Shown here: positions 24,356 through 33,152 of the stretch, piece by piece
Layout: each line of letters begins with the position of its first letter
Position numbering within the stretch: the first letter of the stretch is position 1
From: Streptomyces malaysiense
Lineage (GTDB): Bacteria; Actinomycetota; Actinomycetes; Streptomycetales; Streptomycetaceae
DNA: 55,488 nucleotides
Assembly (NCBI RefSeq): GCF_000980885.2
Contig: NZ_LBDA02000041.1
Coordinates: 1-55,488, forward strand
Direction of reading: 5' to 3'
Notes under the pieces: model-generated
What the model saw: the letters and a program-made list of their open reading frames with translations, nothing else
What the model was told of the DNA's origin: nothing
Databases searched by the model: none
Program-made: the position numbers and the translations under genes

Positions 24356-24829
24356 TCAGGAGCCCTGGGGTGCGCCGCCCTCCTCCCCGGACCGCCCCCG
24401 CAGGACGGTGCCGGGCGGCCCGGCACCGCCCTGCGTGAAGGTGACCGTCTGCTCCGGCAGCAGTTCCAGGTCACGGCCGCTGACCGGACGCCCGGCATGG
24501 ATCAGGACGTTGTAGTGGTTCGGCAGATGGCAGGCGTCGAACCCGAGCACCGTGCCGACCACCGTGTCCCCGACACGCACCAGGTCGCCCCGGTCGATCA
24601 CCCCGCCGCACTCCAGCTCCACGAAGCCCAGGAAACCCACCCGGTCGATCCGGGTGCCGGGGCGCGGCTCCCACTGGTCGGTGGTGACCAGCTCGTGCAC
24701 CTCACCGCGTCGCACACAGCGCGCCGCGTGCTCCTCCACCCGCATGCCCCGGTCGGTGCGCCGGTGCACCAGCACCTTCACCAGGGTGCCGCGCACCACA
24801 CGCTTCGAGCCGTCCTCGGCGGGATTCAC
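24356..24829 (-). CDS. Uncharacterised small protein, last gene of the minus operon (possibly DUF6917)
   Basis: 157 residues, start GTG overlapping the upstream stop as GTGA. The sequence is orderly and beta-rich: KRVVRGTLVKVLVHRRTDRGM, EEHAARCVRRGEVHELVTTDQ, then VGTVLGFDACHLPNHYNVLIH and a C-terminal tail EQTVTFTQG. Cys, His and Glu residues in the first half could bind a metal. I faintly associate it with DUF6917 but am not sure. Its tight coupling to sugar-type dehydrogenases implies a dedicated role in the pathway, for instance as a small isomerase, cyclase or substrate-binding protein (inference). Confidence 0.75.
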   Translation of the reverse strand: MNPAEDGSKRVVRGTLVKVLVHRRTDRGMRVEEHAARCVRRGEVHELVTTDQWEPRPGTRIDRVGFLGFVELECGGVIDRGDLVRVGDTVVGTVLGFDACHLPNHYNVLIHAGRPVSGRDLELLPEQTVTFTQGGAGPPGTVLRGRSGEEGGAPQGS

Positions 24830-25764
24830 CGGCCCACCCCCTGCCCGGCGGGCAGGGCGCGGCCGTAGGCCGCCTCCACCAACTCCAGTGCGGGCAGACC
24901 CCCGTGCGCCCCCGGACCGGCCGGCCGGCGCCCGTCCGCGAGCTCCGCGAACTCGCGGAGAACCGCCTCGTACTCGTGCCACAGCGACCCCTTGAAGGTG
25001 GTGTGCCCGGCCAGCATGTCGGCACCCAGCACCTCCCCGTCGGCCAACTTTACCTCGACGTCCTTGAGTTCACCCGGGTACGACCAGTCCAGCTCCACCG
25101 ATGCCACCGCCCCGGTACGGCCGCGCAGGCGGATCACCGCCCTGCGGTCGACGCCGTGGCCGTCGCGTTCGATCGCGCGACCGGTGACGGTGAGGTCACC
25201 GAGCAGCAGCCGTACCACGTCGAAGGCGTTGGGACCGTTGTCGGCCAGACAGCCCCCGCCGCAGCGGTCGGGGTCCAAGTACCACTCCTCGCCGCCGAGA
25301 TGCTCCTCGATGCGCTCCAGGTACCGCACCCGGACCGAACGCACCTCCCGGCCCGCGACCTGGTGCGCCAGATCGCGGACGGCGGTGTTGTAGCGGCGGT
25401 GGAACGCCGTCATCAGCGGTACCCCGCCACGGTGTGCCAGATCCACCAGCACGCGCCCCTCGGCCGCGGTCAGGGCCAGCGGCTTCTCCACGCACACCGG
25501 GACGCCGGCGCTCAACGCGTCCCGGCACACGGGCAGATGGACATCGTTGGGGACGGCCACCACCAGGGCGTCCGGCCTGGCCCGCGCCAGCAGCGTGCGG
25601 TGGCCGGAGAAACGCGCCACCGGGCCGGGGAAGCGCTCCAGGGGTTCAGCGCGGGCGTCGCACACCGCGGTCAGCTCCCACTCGGGGAGCCGTTCCACGG
25701 CGGCCAGATAGTAGGGGGAGATGGCGCCGAGGCCGATGACCCCGAGGCGCAGCGGCCGGTTCAC
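24826..25764 (-). CDS. Gfo/Idh/MocA-family NAD(P) oxidoreductase 1
   Basis: 312 residues. A Rossmann start LGVIGLGAISPYYLAAVERLP, then the family signature VCVEKPLAL with the catalytic-region Lys, and AFHRRYNTAVRDL. GGGCLADNGPNAFDVVRLLLGD corresponds to the substrate-side GGG..DxGxHxxD motif, with Asn in place of the usual His. Members oxidise or reduce a hydroxyl of a sugar, inositol or nucleotide sugar. GTG start overlaps the Ldh2-type gene as GTGA; the following gene starts within its stop. A 3-keto intermediate for one of the two aminotransferases is a reasonable guess. Confidence 0.85.
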   Translation of the reverse strand: MNRPLRLGVIGLGAISPYYLAAVERLPEWELTAVCDARAEPLERFPGPVARFSGHRTLLARARPDALVVAVPNDVHLPVCRDALSAGVPVCVEKPLALTAAEGRVLVDLAHRGGVPLMTAFHRRYNTAVRDLAHQVAGREVRSVRVRYLERIEEHLGGEEWYLDPDRCGGGCLADNGPNAFDVVRLLLGDLTVTGRAIERDGHGVDRRAVIRLRGRTGAVASVELDWSYPGELKDVEVKLADGEVLGADMLAGHTTFKGSLWHEYEAVLREFAELADGRRPAGPGAHGGLPALELVEAAYGRALPAGQGVGR

Positions 25765-26894
25765 CGGCGGCCCCCGAGCAGCCCGAGACCGGTCAGTTCC
25801 GCGTACAGGTGCGGCGGCAGCGGGATGCCGTCCCGGCGCCGCTCGGCCGCGAGTTCCGCCTCCCACCAGCCCGGATAGCGCACCGGTTCGCCGTCGTGCA
25901 CCGGCGGGCAGTCGGTGAGCGCGCCGAACAGCGACCGGGTCGCCGCCGCGAGGTCCGCGTCGGGGCGCAGCACCGCCGGGGCGACGGCGAGCAGGAAGAA
26001 GCCGATGTCGTCGTCGCTGCCGTGCGGCCGGCCGTCCCCCTCCAGCGCCGCGGGCGCGGGCCCCACGGCCGCGCCGGAGACCACGGCGGCCAGCAACTCC
26101 ACGGCGATGCCGAGCCCGAAGCCCTTGTGGACGCCGGTCCGCGCGCTCCCGCCGAGCCAGCGCAGGAACGCCTCGCCGCGGTCGAAGGCGGCCGGGTCGG
26201 TCACCGGCCGGCCCGCCGCGTCCTCCAGCCAGCCCGCGGGCACCGGCTCGCCGCGCCGGGCGGCCACCCGCACCTTGCCGGTGGGCGCGACCGTGGTGCT
26301 CATGTCCAGCAGGAACGGATGCCCGTCTAGGGCGGGCGCGGCGACACTGAGCGGATTGGTGCCGAGCATCGCGACCGCGCCGCCCGGGGGCCGGGCGATG
26401 CGCTGGCCGCCGCAGTTGCTCGCGACCAGGCCGATCATCCCGGCGTGCGCGGCGCGCGCCGCGTGGAACCCGGCGCACCCGAAATGGGTCGCGCCACGGA
26501 CCGACACCAGGCCGATCCCGTGCCGGGCGGCCCGTGCCACGGCGTCGTCCATGGCCTCGGCCGCCGCCCACAGGCCGAGCGCCCGGTGGGCGTCGACGAC
26601 CGCGCAGGCACCGAGGTCCGTGACGGTCTCCGGTTCGGCGCGGGGATCGCAGCGGCCGCCGGCGAGCAACGGCAGGTACAGGCGGCCGAGGTTGAACACG
26701 CCGTGGGAGTCGAGCCCGGTCAGATCGCCGTGGCAGAGCGCGTCCGCGGCGAGCCGGGCCCGCGCGGCCGGGATGCCGTGCCCGGCGAACAGACCGGTGA
26801 GCGCCGCATGCAGCTCCGCGTGGTCGACCAGGACAGGTTCGGCCGGGACAGGGGTGTGCTCGGCCGCCGCTCGGTGGGCGGGGGGTGCCGTCAT
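25761..26894 (-). CDS. Ldh2-family (malate/L-lactate/ureidoglycolate) dehydrogenase
   Basis: 377 residues. Hallmarks of COG2055: CHGDLTGLDSHGVFNLGRLYLPLL, GIGLVSVRGATHFGCAGFHA, MLGTNPLSVAAPA and HKGFGLGIAVELLAAVVSGA. The His in LDSHG is the catalytic acid/base of this fold. These NAD(P) enzymes reduce 2-keto acids or diketo sugar acids such as 2,3-diketo-L-gulonate. ATG at 26894 follows AAGGA. It is second to last in a set of sugar-handling enzymes, so the substrate is probably a keto acid derived from the sugar unit. Confidence 0.87.
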   Translation of the reverse strand: MTAPPAHRAAAEHTPVPAEPVLVDHAELHAALTGLFAGHGIPAARARLAADALCHGDLTGLDSHGVFNLGRLYLPLLAGGRCDPRAEPETVTDLGACAVVDAHRALGLWAAAEAMDDAVARAARHGIGLVSVRGATHFGCAGFHAARAAHAGMIGLVASNCGGQRIARPPGGAVAMLGTNPLSVAAPALDGHPFLLDMSTTVAPTGKVRVAARRGEPVPAGWLEDAAGRPVTDPAAFDRGEAFLRWLGGSARTGVHKGFGLGIAVELLAAVVSGAAVGPAPAALEGDGRPHGSDDDIGFFLLAVAPAVLRPDADLAAATRSLFGALTDCPPVHDGEPVRYPGWWEAELAAERRRDGIPLPPHLYAELTGLGLLGGRR

Positions 26895-26964
26895 CCGGAT
26901 TCCTTACGGGATGGGGGTCGGTTCTCTGCGGGTGGGGCTGTGGGGCGGGGCTCTTCCCGGCGGT

Positions 26965-28290
26965 TCACCGCGGACCGGCTGCCGGGCGCCCGGCCCGCTC
27001 CGTCGCCGGCCGCTCCACCGCCGGCCGCTCCCCGTCCGCGAAGGACGTGACGAGCCGGTGGACCACCCGGGCGAAGTCCTCCAGGTCGGCGAGGTCCACG
27101 AACTCGCCCGGCGCGTGGGCGCGGTTGGCGGCGAGGTCGCCGGGACCCAGCACCACGGTGAACGCGTCCTCCAGACCCGCGGCCCAGACGGCGTCGCAGG
27201 TGAACCCCGGGTCGTCGGCCGGGGGCCGGGCGCCCGCGCGGGTCAGGAGCGACTCGGCCCACGGGTCGCGGTTGTCCAGCGCGGGCAGTCCCTGCTTGTC
27301 CCAGCCGAGCCGGGTGATGCGTCGCGCGTCCCGTGCGGTACGGACGAACTCCCGTCCCGAGCCGAACAGTTCGGCGAAGCGGTCGAGTCCGTCGGCGAGC
27401 TGCCGGGCGACCGCCGTCCGCAGCCGTTCGCCGGCCGCGGTGGTGCCGTACGACAGGTTCAGCAGCAGCGTGCCGGTGCCGTGGACGCGGTTGTGGGTGC
27501 GGCCGGTGTGCAGTCCGGCGACGCACACCCGGGTACCGGGCACGGCCCCGTCGAGCGCCGCGGCGAGATGCTGGGCGAGGAAGCCGAGCAGCACGGTGGC
27601 GTTGTGCCCGGCGTCCGGGTGGTCGTCCACCGCGTCCTCGCCCGCCACGGTGATCCGCGCGGTCATGGCGGCGGTCGCCCGGGGCAGCGCGCGCAGCCCG
27701 GTCGGCTCGCAGAACACGTTGAGCCGCCCGTGGTACCCGGCCTCCAGCAGCGGACGGGTGCCGTAGGTGCCCAGGGCGCCGCCCTCCTCCCCGGCGACCG
27801 CCTGGACCAGAACGCCGACCTCCCGCCCGACGGCGGGATGCGCGGCGGCGGCCGTCAGCCCGGCGAGCAGGGCGACCGCGGGCCCCTTGGCGTCGACCGC
27901 GCCCCGGCCGGTGAACCGGGAGCCGTCGAAGACCGGCGGGGTGTGACCGGCGACGGTGTCCAGGTGCACGTTGAACATCACCGTGTCGGCGCGGGCGCGT
28001 TCGGGCCCCAGGCGCAGCAGCAGACTCGGCTGACCGGCGAGGAAGCGCGGATCCCGGGCGGCGGCGCGCACCGTGGCCGGCACACCGGCCCGGTCCAGGC
28101 AGCCGGCGGGCGGCTCGCCGAGCCGTACCGTACGCAACCCGGTCCCGGCGGCGGCCGCCGCGTAGCGCTCCAGGAGCCGAGGCAGCCGGGACGGCGGATC
28201 GTCCGGGCCGGTCTCCAGCGGGCTGACGCTCGGCAGGCGCAGCAGGTCGAGGAGCAGTTCCCGGAACCGGCCGGTGAACAGGGCGCTCAC
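26965..28290 (-). CDS. M20-family metallohydrolase (ArgE/DapE-like deacylase)
   Basis: 441 residues. Metal ligands are visible: His109 and Asp111 in NVHLDTVAG, Asp133 in GRGAVDAKG, and Glu168-Glu169 in AGEEGGALGT, the base and ligand pair. An inserted dimerisation domain follows. Family members remove acyl groups from amino acids or split dipeptides, using two zinc ions. In this operon it may remove a protecting N-acyl group from an aminosugar or amino acid unit (inference). GTG start overlaps the TIM-barrel gene as GTGA, and a 70-bp gap separates it from the Ldh2-type gene. The tail from about 420 is Arg/Ala/Pro-rich. Confidence 0.82.
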   Translation of the reverse strand: MSALFTGRFRELLLDLLRLPSVSPLETGPDDPPSRLPRLLERYAAAAAGTGLRTVRLGEPPAGCLDRAGVPATVRAAARDPRFLAGQPSLLLRLGPERARADTVMFNVHLDTVAGHTPPVFDGSRFTGRGAVDAKGPAVALLAGLTAAAAHPAVGREVGVLVQAVAGEEGGALGTYGTRPLLEAGYHGRLNVFCEPTGLRALPRATAAMTARITVAGEDAVDDHPDAGHNATVLLGFLAQHLAAALDGAVPGTRVCVAGLHTGRTHNRVHGTGTLLLNLSYGTTAAGERLRTAVARQLADGLDRFAELFGSGREFVRTARDARRITRLGWDKQGLPALDNRDPWAESLLTRAGARPPADDPGFTCDAVWAAGLEDAFTVVLGPGDLAANRAHAPGEFVDLADLEDFARVVHRLVTSFADGERPAVERPATERAGRPAAGPR

Positions 28291-29165
28291 GCCGGGCCGC
28301 CCGAAAGGTCCTTCAGCAGCGCGACCAGCGCCTGCCCGGCCCGCACGAAGAGGTCGGCGGCGTCCGTACCGGCCCGGGTCAGCCCCTCGTGGGGCCGTAC
28401 GGCGAGGTGCGGTTCGAGGGAGAGCGCCCCGCTGTAGCCGTGGGCGGCCAGGATCCGCAGGCACTCGGCCACCCCGGCGTCGCCCTCGCCGGGCAGCGTG
28501 TAGGCGGTGGAGCCGTCCGCCAGGCGTACCGCGTCCTTGACGTGCACGTGCTCGACGTACGGCGCGAGGTCGCGGAGCATGACCGGCGCGTCGTACCCGT
28601 GGGGGACGCCGTTGCCGATGTCGAACAGCAGGCGCAGGGCGGGGCTGTCGACCGCGCGCAGCAGACGCAGCGCGCGGTCGGCCCGGTCCCCGGCCCAGCC
28701 CGCGCAGTTCTCGTGCACCAGCACCAGCCCCGCGCGGGCGGCGCGGTCCGCGAGGACCGCGGTGCGGGCCAGCGCGCGGTCGGCCCATTCCCGCTCCGGC
28801 AGGCCGTCGTTCGGGTACGACATGATCCGCACCAGCCGGCAGCCGAGGACGGCGCACCGCTCGGCCAGCACATCGAGTTCGGCGAGGTCCGGGCCGATGC
28901 CGCCGGTGACCGGACGCGACCAGTTCCCGATCCGGGACGCCACGGCGGCCACGGTGACCCCGCCGTCCGCGAGCCGCCGGGCGAGCGCCCCGAACGCGGC
29001 GGGGGCGAGGTCCGCGAGCGCGGTGCCGTCGACATCGCGCAGCTCGATGGCGGTCCAGCCCAGGCGTCGCAGCGCGGCCAGCTGACCGTCCGCGCCGGGT
29101 GCGGCCTCGTCCCCGATGCCGGCCAGCGGCCCGAAGCCGGGGGCGGTGAGGTGGTGCGGGGGCAT
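28287..29165 (-). CDS. Xylose-isomerase-like TIM-barrel sugar isomerase/epimerase
   Basis: 292 residues. The IolE/hydroxypyruvate-isomerase fold is shown by four metal ligands at the ends of strands: Glu152 (VHENCAGW), Asp182 (LLFDIGN), His208 (HVHVKD) and Glu251 (LSLEPH). LRRLGWTAIELRDVDG at about 32-47 is the usual opening. Such enzymes isomerise or epimerise keto sugars or dehydrate inosose. Together with two Gfo/Idh enzymes and two DegT aminotransferases it recalls inositol or aminocyclitol chemistry. ATG at 29165 lies 1 bp after the stop of the upstream gene. Confidence 0.83.
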   Translation of the reverse strand: MPPHHLTAPGFGPLAGIGDEAAPGADGQLAALRRLGWTAIELRDVDGTALADLAPAAFGALARRLADGGVTVAAVASRIGNWSRPVTGGIGPDLAELDVLAERCAVLGCRLVRIMSYPNDGLPEREWADRALARTAVLADRAARAGLVLVHENCAGWAGDRADRALRLLRAVDSPALRLLFDIGNGVPHGYDAPVMLRDLAPYVEHVHVKDAVRLADGSTAYTLPGEGDAGVAECLRILAAHGYSGALSLEPHLAVRPHEGLTRAGTDAADLFVRAGQALVALLKDLSGGPA

Positions 29166-29166
29166 G

Positions 29167-30243
29167 TCAGCGGCTCCCGGCAGGGGAGGTGGCGACGGGA
29201 GTCGGGGCCAGGACGGCCGGCGGCACCGCGTCGGGGCGCGCCACGACGGCACAGCGCTCGCGCGCCACACACAGCAGCCGTGCCGTCGCGGACGCGAGCG
29301 CGAAGTTCATGGCCCCGGCCGTCCCCGAGGCGAAGCCCCGGTAGGCACCCTCCAGGAATCCGGTCAGGGCGTCGTCGCGGAAGACATGGTGCCCGGCCTC
29401 GTCGTCCGCACCCTGGACGACGAGCTGGGCGTGGTCGTCGTCCTCGCCCAGCGGGAAGTGCGCCGTGGCCGTCCCGTCCTCGAACTCGCAGACCACGTCG
29501 CGCTGCCGGACCGCCGCGCCGAGATCGGAGCGCAGCAGGGTCGTCACCCCCGACCGGTGTGCCAGCTCGACGTGGGCACCGCCGAGGCGGGGCAGCACGC
29601 GGTCCTCGCAGCGCAGGTCCCAGCAGCGCGCGGCGCGCAGTTCGGCCGGACCGGCCAGGTCGAGGGCGAGCGCCAGGGAGTGCGGGATCTCCACGTCCAG
29701 CGCGCTCGGGTGCCCGTCGGTGGTCAGCGACCGCAGGAAACGGGGCTTGTGCTGGTCCACGGTGATACGGCGGAGGGGACCGAGCGTCTCGTCGCGGACC
29801 AGCCGGCGCAGTCGGCCGGCGAGCCGGGAGCCGGTCCAGTGCGAGACGACCACCACGTCCAGGTCCGCACGCTCGCGGAGCCGTACCAGGGCGTCGAGTT
29901 CGTCCATGGACGCGGCGAGGGGCTTCTCCACGATCAGCCGGCGGACGCCGTGTCCGGCGAGCCGCGCGATCACGTCGTACCGCACCCGGGGCGGTGTGCA
30001 CACATGGGCCACCGTCGTGGCGGGGTCGATCAGGGCCAGGGCCCCCTCCAGTGTGCCGACGGCCGTGAGCTCGCCGGGTGTGCCCGCGCTCCCCGGTGCG
30101 CCGGCGCGCGGATCGCAGCCGATCACGGGCAGCGCGACGAGCGGATCGCCGGTGGCCGCGATGCGCGGGGCCAGCCGGGCGAGGGTCCTCAGGTGCAGTC
30201 CGGATCCGGAGCGGCCGAGCCCGATCACGAGGGGCTGCAGCAC
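29167..30243 (-). CDS. Gfo/Idh/MocA-family oxidoreductase 2, first gene of the minus operon
   Basis: 358 residues from a GTG. The nucleotide motif is unusual, VIGLGRSGSGLHLRTL, with Ser in place of the third Gly. VAHVCTPPRVRYDV and RRLIVEKPLAASMDEL are clear family motifs, with the Lys of EKP retained. The C-terminal half (AQLVVQGADDEAGHHVFRDD) is less typical and lacks an obvious DxGxH motif, so substrate and direction are open. It heads the minus operon and starts 239 bp from the divergent aminotransferase gene, so the two operons probably share regulation. Confidence 0.78.
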   Translation of the reverse strand: MLQPLVIGLGRSGSGLHLRTLARLAPRIAATGDPLVALPVIGCDPRAGAPGSAGTPGELTAVGTLEGALALIDPATTVAHVCTPPRVRYDVIARLAGHGVRRLIVEKPLAASMDELDALVRLRERADLDVVVVSHWTGSRLAGRLRRLVRDETLGPLRRITVDQHKPRFLRSLTTDGHPSALDVEIPHSLALALDLAGPAELRAARCWDLRCEDRVLPRLGGAHVELAHRSGVTTLLRSDLGAAVRQRDVVCEFEDGTATAHFPLGEDDDHAQLVVQGADDEAGHHVFRDDALTGFLEGAYRGFASGTAGAMNFALASATARLLCVARERCAVVARPDAVPPAVLAPTPVATSPAGSR

Positions 30244-30481
30244 AAGACCTCCTGGGAGAAAGGGGAAGGGGACGCGAACATGTGCCGCGGTACGTGCGGT
30301 TCGCCGGGTGTCGCGCGCGACTCCGGCGCGCCGCCCGACTATTGCCGCCGGGCGCGGAAAGGGTCAAGCGATCCGGAACGCCGTTACCCACAAAGTGTGA
30401 AGATGATCCTTTCCTTTCGCGGTCCGAGGGAAGATCCGACTACCGTGGCCGTTCCGCAGAAACGACGGGACGGGTGAGAGT
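30244..30481. promoter_or_regulatory. Divergent promoter region of the biosynthetic cluster
   Basis: 238 bp between the Gfo/Idh gene (minus) and the first DegT gene (plus). The right half (about 30390-30440) is clearly lower in GC than its surroundings, as expected for promoter DNA. I see no recognisable operator or cluster-specific regulator gene nearby. Confidence 0.55.
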
Positions 30482-31708
30482 TTGCCTTCCAGTGGACAGC
30501 TTCCGGCGCCGGCCGGGGGCTTGGCACCGACCCATTCGGGGACGGCCGAATCGATTCCCTTCTTCTCCCAGGCCGCGACTTTCGAACAATTGTGGCCGTC
30601 CATCGAAAATGCGCTGGGCGATGTTTTCGACAGCGGCAAATTCAGCCATGGGAAACAGGTCGGGCAACTCGAGACGGAACTCGCGCACTACACCGGCGCC
30701 CGGCATGTGATCGGGGTCAACAGCGGTACCGACGCGCTGGTGCTGCTGCTGCGCGCCTGCGGACTGCGGCCCGGGGACGGGGTCCTGGTGCCGGCGTACT
30801 CGTTCTTCGCCACCGCCTCCGCCGTCGTGCTCGCGGGCGGGCGGCCGCAGTTCGTGGACATCGACCCGCACAGCTACGCGATGGACCCCGAGGCGCTCGA
30901 CGCCGCCGTCACCCCCCGGAGCCGGTTCGTGATGCCGGTGCACCTGTTCCACACCATGGCCGACATGGCGGCCGTCGACGCCGTCGCCCGGCGGCACGGC
31001 CTGACCGTCGTCGAGGACAGCGCCGAGGCGATCGGCATGCGCCGGCGAGGGGTCCACGCGGGCCTGCACGGCAGGGGCGGCGTCCTGTCGTTCTTCCCCT
31101 CGAAGACGCTCGGCGCGATCGGCGACGCCGGAGCCGTCCTCACCGACGACCCGCGGATCGCGCACACCGTCGCGGCCCTGCGCCACCACGGCAGGGGCGG
31201 CCGCACGCTGAACGACTTCACGGCCATCTCCACCGAGAGCGCGCTGCCGGGCGCCAACAGCAAGATGGACGACATCCAGGCGGCCGTCCTGCTCGCCAAA
31301 CTGCCCCTCCTGGAGGAGCACATCGCCCGCCGCGCCGAACTGGCCGCCGCCTACACCGCCCGGCTGCGGGACCTGCCCGGCGTCCTCCGCCTGCCGCGGG
31401 CCGTCCCCCGGACGCCGGAGGACCGCGACGTGCACTACGTCTACCTGATCGAGACCGAGCACCGCGACGCCCTGGCCGGCCACCTCGCCGGGCAGAGCAT
31501 CGGCACCGAGGTCTACTACCCGCTGCCGCTGCCCCACCAGCCCGTCTTCGGTCACCTGGGCCACCGGCCCGGCGAGTTCCCGCACGCGGAGGCCGCCGCC
31601 CGCCGCGCCCTGGCCCTGCCCTTCCACCCCGATCTGCGCCCCGGCGACCTGGACCGCGTCCGCGACGCCATCGGCTCCTTCCTCGCCACGACGAGGACCA
31701 CCGCATGA
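30482..31708 (+). CDS. DegT/DnrJ/EryC1-family PLP aminotransferase 1
   Basis: 408 residues if started at the TTG. The cofactor Lys208 lies in SFFPSKTLGAIGDAGA, the family signature. Asp179 in VVEDSAEAIG holds the PLP nitrogen, and VNSGTDALVLLLRACGL is also typical. It aminates a keto sugar, keto nucleotide sugar or inosose, usually with Glu or Gln. The start is uncertain: TTG at 30482 has GGTGAGAG upstream, and the conserved part begins only at about residue 25 (IPFFSQ). The first 60 codons use relaxed codons (ATT, AAT, GTT), unlike the rest. It overlaps DegT 2 as ATGA. Confidence 0.87.
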   Translation: MPSSGQLPAPAGGLAPTHSGTAESIPFFSQAATFEQLWPSIENALGDVFDSGKFSHGKQVGQLETELAHYTGARHVIGVNSGTDALVLLLRACGLRPGDGVLVPAYSFFATASAVVLAGGRPQFVDIDPHSYAMDPEALDAAVTPRSRFVMPVHLFHTMADMAAVDAVARRHGLTVVEDSAEAIGMRRRGVHAGLHGRGGVLSFFPSKTLGAIGDAGAVLTDDPRIAHTVAALRHHGRGGRTLNDFTAISTESALPGANSKMDDIQAAVLLAKLPLLEEHIARRAELAAAYTARLRDLPGVLRLPRAVPRTPEDRDVHYVYLIETEHRDALAGHLAGQSIGTEVYYPLPLPHQPVFGHLGHRPGEFPHAEAAARRALALPFHPDLRPGDLDRVRDAIGSFLATTRTTA

Positions 31709-32847
31709 GCACGACGCCCGCCACCGCCGTCCCCTTCTTCCCGCCCGCCCTCTTCGAGGCCGACCGCGCCGAACTGATCGCCCTGGTGCGCGAGGTGGGT
31801 CTCGATCCGGAGCAACGTTTCATCCTGGGCGCGCGCACCGCCGCCTTCGAGGAACTGCTGCGCGCCGACCTCGGCGCCGCCGACGTGGTCGCCTGCTCCA
31901 GCGGCACCTCCGCGCTCTCACTGGTGCTGCGGGCCATGGACGTCGGCCCCGGCGACGAGGTGATCGTCCCCGCCTTCGGCTGCGCGCCGCTGGCCTCCTC
32001 GGTCGTCGCCGTGGGGGCCGTCCCGGTCTTCGCCGACATCCGGCCGGACTCCATGACCATGGACCCGGACGACGCCGAACGCCTCGTCACCGAGCGGACC
32101 AGGGCGGTGATGCCCGCCCACATGTTCTCCGTGATGGCCGACATGCCCCGCTTCACCGAGCTGGCCCGGCGGCACGGACTGCGCCTCCTGGAGGACTCGG
32201 CGGTCGCCCAGGGCGGCGTGCTGCGCGGGGTGCCGGCCGGGCTGTGGGGCGAGGCGGGCGTCTACTCCTTCGTCCAGGTCAAGACGGGCGGCATGCCCGG
32301 CGAGGGCGGTGCGGTGATCACCCGGGACCCGGCGCTCGGCGAGCGGGTGCGGATGCTGCGCAACCACGGCCAGCGGCCCGGTCGGCGGTTCGTCCACCAC
32401 ACTCTCGGCGTCAACAGCCGTTTCGACGAGATCCAGGCGGCCTTCCAGACGCACCGCTACGCCGGATTCCCCGCGCGTCTCGCACGGCGGGCCGAGATCG
32501 CCGCGTACTACACCGAGCGCTTCACCCCGCTCGCCGGACGCGGGGTGACCCCGCCGCCGCCCGACCGCGACGGCCGCTGCCACTACGTGTACACCGTCCT
32601 CGCCGACGCCCGGGAAGCCCTCGCCGTCCACCTGGCCGCGCACGGGGTGGCCAGCCACGTCTACTACCCGAGCCCGCTGCCCGCGCACCCCGCCTTCACC
32701 AGCTACGCGCCCTCCGGCGCCCGCTGGCCCGTCGCGGAGGAGGCCGCCCGCCGCCACCTGTCGCTGCCGGTGCACCACTTGCTGACCGACGTCCAGGTCC
32801 GGCAGGTCGCCGACCTGGTGTGCGCCTTCGCCACGGCGCTCGGCTGA
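31705..32847 (+). CDS. DegT/DnrJ/EryC1-family PLP aminotransferase 2
   Basis: 380 residues. The cofactor lysine is Lys193 in YSFVQVKTGGMPGEGGA, a departure from the usual SFxxxKxxGxGxGG spacing. Asp164 in LLEDSAVAQGG is kept, and the start ACSSGTSALSLVLRAMDVG is typical. It shares only moderate similarity with the preceding aminotransferase, so the two act on different keto groups, which implies a product with two amino groups or two aminosugars. ATG at 31705 overlaps the preceding stop; a 305-bp gap follows it. Confidence 0.87.
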   Translation: MSTTPATAVPFFPPALFEADRAELIALVREVGLDPEQRFILGARTAAFEELLRADLGAADVVACSSGTSALSLVLRAMDVGPGDEVIVPAFGCAPLASSVVAVGAVPVFADIRPDSMTMDPDDAERLVTERTRAVMPAHMFSVMADMPRFTELARRHGLRLLEDSAVAQGGVLRGVPAGLWGEAGVYSFVQVKTGGMPGEGGAVITRDPALGERVRMLRNHGQRPGRRFVHHTLGVNSRFDEIQAAFQTHRYAGFPARLARRAEIAAYYTERFTPLAGRGVTPPPPDRDGRCHYVYTVLADAREALAVHLAAHGVASHVYYPSPLPAHPAFTSYAPSGARWPVAEEAARRHLSLPVHHLLTDVQVRQVADLVCAFATALG

Positions 32848-32918
32848 CGGACGGCGGACTCCCGTACGCGGGGCCCCGCCCGCCCGCCGGCACGCCACGC
32901 CGACGCGCGGTCGGCCGC

Positions 32919-32985
32919 GAGCACCGGTGAGACCGGGCAGCCGCTCGTCACCGGGCAACCGAGCACCGGTGACACCGGGCGGCCG
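32919..32985 (+). repeat. 25-nt direct repeat in the gap before the UbiA gene
   Basis: GAGCACCGGTGA followed by an ACCGGGC core occurs at 32919-32943 and again at 32961-32985, with two mismatches in 25. The gap 32848-33152 otherwise holds further ACCGGGC motifs and no gene. It may carry a second promoter for the downstream genes or be a small repeat expansion. Confidence 0.7.
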
Positions 32986-33152
32986 ACCGCCACCGGGCAC
33001 CGCCGGCCCGAGGCGACCGGCTGCCCGGGAGTGCGCCACCCGCCCGGCACGGCGCGTACCGCACCCCCGGCCCGCCACAGATCACCCCCCGCGCGCCCGC
33101 ACGCTCCCCCCGACACCGACCATCCCCCGAAGACCCGATTCGAAAAGGCCCC

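Noticed and set aside
24356..30243. Reading the minus operon as inositol catabolism (iol genes)
   Set aside because: Gfo/Idh and IolE-like proteins fit, but iolB, iolC and iolD are absent and M20, Ldh2 and aminotransferase genes do not belong to that route.
32881..33100. Possible CRISPR-like array because of repeated ACCGGGC motifs
   Set aside because: Repeats are short, irregularly spaced and only one 25-nt pair is convincing; no cas genes are in the window.
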